Assembly (NCBI RefSeq): GCF_002307475.1
Contig: NZ_NTMH01000019.1
Location: forward strand, 22,276-86,275
DNA from: Pantoea allii
Lineage (GTDB): Bacteria > Pseudomonadota > Gammaproteobacteria > Enterobacterales > Enterobacteriaceae
Reading direction: 5' to 3'
DNA: 64,000 nt
The first letter of the stretch is position 1; each line of letters opens with the position of its first letter. Positions 63,692 through 64,000 of this stretch are shown here, one piece after another. Position numbers and translations under genes: made by a program. The notes beneath the pieces are model-generated. The model did not search any database, was not told the origin of the DNA, and saw only the letters and a list, made by a program, of their open reading frames with translations.

Positions 63692-63811
63692 ATGCCTGGC
63701 AGTTCCCTACTCTCGCATGGGGAGACCCCACACTACCATCGGCGCTACGGCGTTTCACTTCTGAGTTCGGCATGGGGTCAGGTGGGACCACCGCGCTACA
63801 GCCGCCAGGCA
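63692..63811 (-). rRNA. rrf: 5S ribosomal RNA
   Basis: 120 nt. On the minus strand it starts TGCCTGGCGGC and ends GCCAGGCAT, whose ends pair as helix I. The internal CCGAACTCAGAAGTGAAACG loop is the standard bacterial 5S motif. It differs from the E. coli sequence at only a few positions. It is the last gene of an rrn operon entering from the right, at the place of rrnA in E. coli. Confidence 0.98.
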
Positions 63812-64000
63812 AATTCTTTGTGCTCTGTCCTGTGTCTTTTACGCTGCTGCTGCGTTGGCTGTGCGCGCGCTGCTCAGTCACATACTTCAGTATGCTCCTT
63901 CACATCGTCTTACACGCCGCCTTGCTTCAGCGCAAAATCCTTCGGACTCTCGTCCGCAGAACAGAACTAAATGCTTTTCCGGTAAACAATGCTGAAAATT
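63812..64000 (-). other. 23S-5S intergenic spacer of the rrn operon
   Basis: At least 189 bp between 5S and 23S; the 23S 3' end is not yet reached, so the spacer is longer than in E. coli. It contains the palindrome CATACTTCAGTATG at 63881-63894 and a GCGCGC-rich piece. These resemble an interspersed repeat more than a simple processing stem. No tRNA is visible within it. Confidence 0.6.

Overview
The window is chromosomal DNA from an enterobacterium of the Enterobacterales. Gene content and order match the Escherichia coli 81-82 min segment (tdh-kbl-hldD-waa...coaD-mutM-rpmGB-radC-coaBC-dut-slmA-pyrE-rph-yicC-yicG-ligB-gmk-rpoZ-spoT-trmH-recG-xanP-yicH). This is joined directly to the 87 min segment (fabY-dtd-yihY-yihX-bipA-glnALG-hemN-yihI-csrC-engB-spf-polA-dsbA-srkA-yihD-mobAB-rrn). 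Protein similarity is high but clearly not E. coli. The lipopolysaccharide (LPS) core locus is of the Klebsiella/Serratia/Erwinia kind (wabG, waaE, an inverted deacetylase gene). I infer an Erwiniaceae-like member (Erwinia/Pantoea group); the sequence alone does not fix the genus.

Layout. 1-1337: threonine catabolism (tdh fragment, kbl). 1566-17579: LPS inner/outer core locus. hldD-waaF-waaC-glycosyltransferase-waaL-glycosyltransferase form one tightly overlapping run. A reversed deacetylase gene, a GT4 gene and a reversed GT9 gene follow, then waaH, waaQ-wabG and waaA-waaE-coaD. 17576-25108: housekeeping genes for DNA repair, ribosomal proteins L28/L33, CoA, dUTPase, division inhibition, pyrimidines, RNase PH and a nucleoside transporter. 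25144-26617: a small lipoprotein and yicC. 26620-32220: an AT-rich accessory stretch occupying the place where E. coli carries dinD. It holds a DUF943 gene between two copies of the yicC terminator region, a tiny fimbrial-like protein, an LpxP-type acyltransferase, a truncated flippase and many hairpins. 32224-43885: yicG, ligB, then gmk-rpoZ-spoT-trmH-recG, xanP and yicH. 43919-63398: the second conserved block, including the nitrogen-control operon glnALG with recognisable NtrC and sigma-54 sites and the small RNAs CsrC and Spot 42. 63692-64000: 5S rRNA and the 23S-5S spacer of an rrn operon read on the minus strand.

How the genes work together. HldD supplies ADP-L-glycero-D-manno-heptose. 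WaaA adds Kdo, WaaC and WaaF add HepI and HepII, and WaaQ adds HepIII. WaaH decorates HepIII, WabG starts the outer core on HepII, WaaE adds glucose to HepI, and WaaL joins O antigen to the finished core. The LpxP-like enzyme at 29431 acylates lipid A, so the window holds two separate envelope-glycolipid loci. The nitrogen operon (glnA structural gene plus the NtrB/NtrC two-component pair) is autoregulated through sites that can be read directly.

There is no CRISPR array, complete insertion sequence, integrase or tRNA gene visible. I did not find an obvious new defence or secretion system. The most interesting unexplained parts are the yicC-yicG accessory spot with its duplicated terminator, a 58-codon membrane-protein ORF in the hemN leader, the LPS-core genes of unassigned specificity, and a DNA ligase paralogue that starts with a signal-peptide-like segment.
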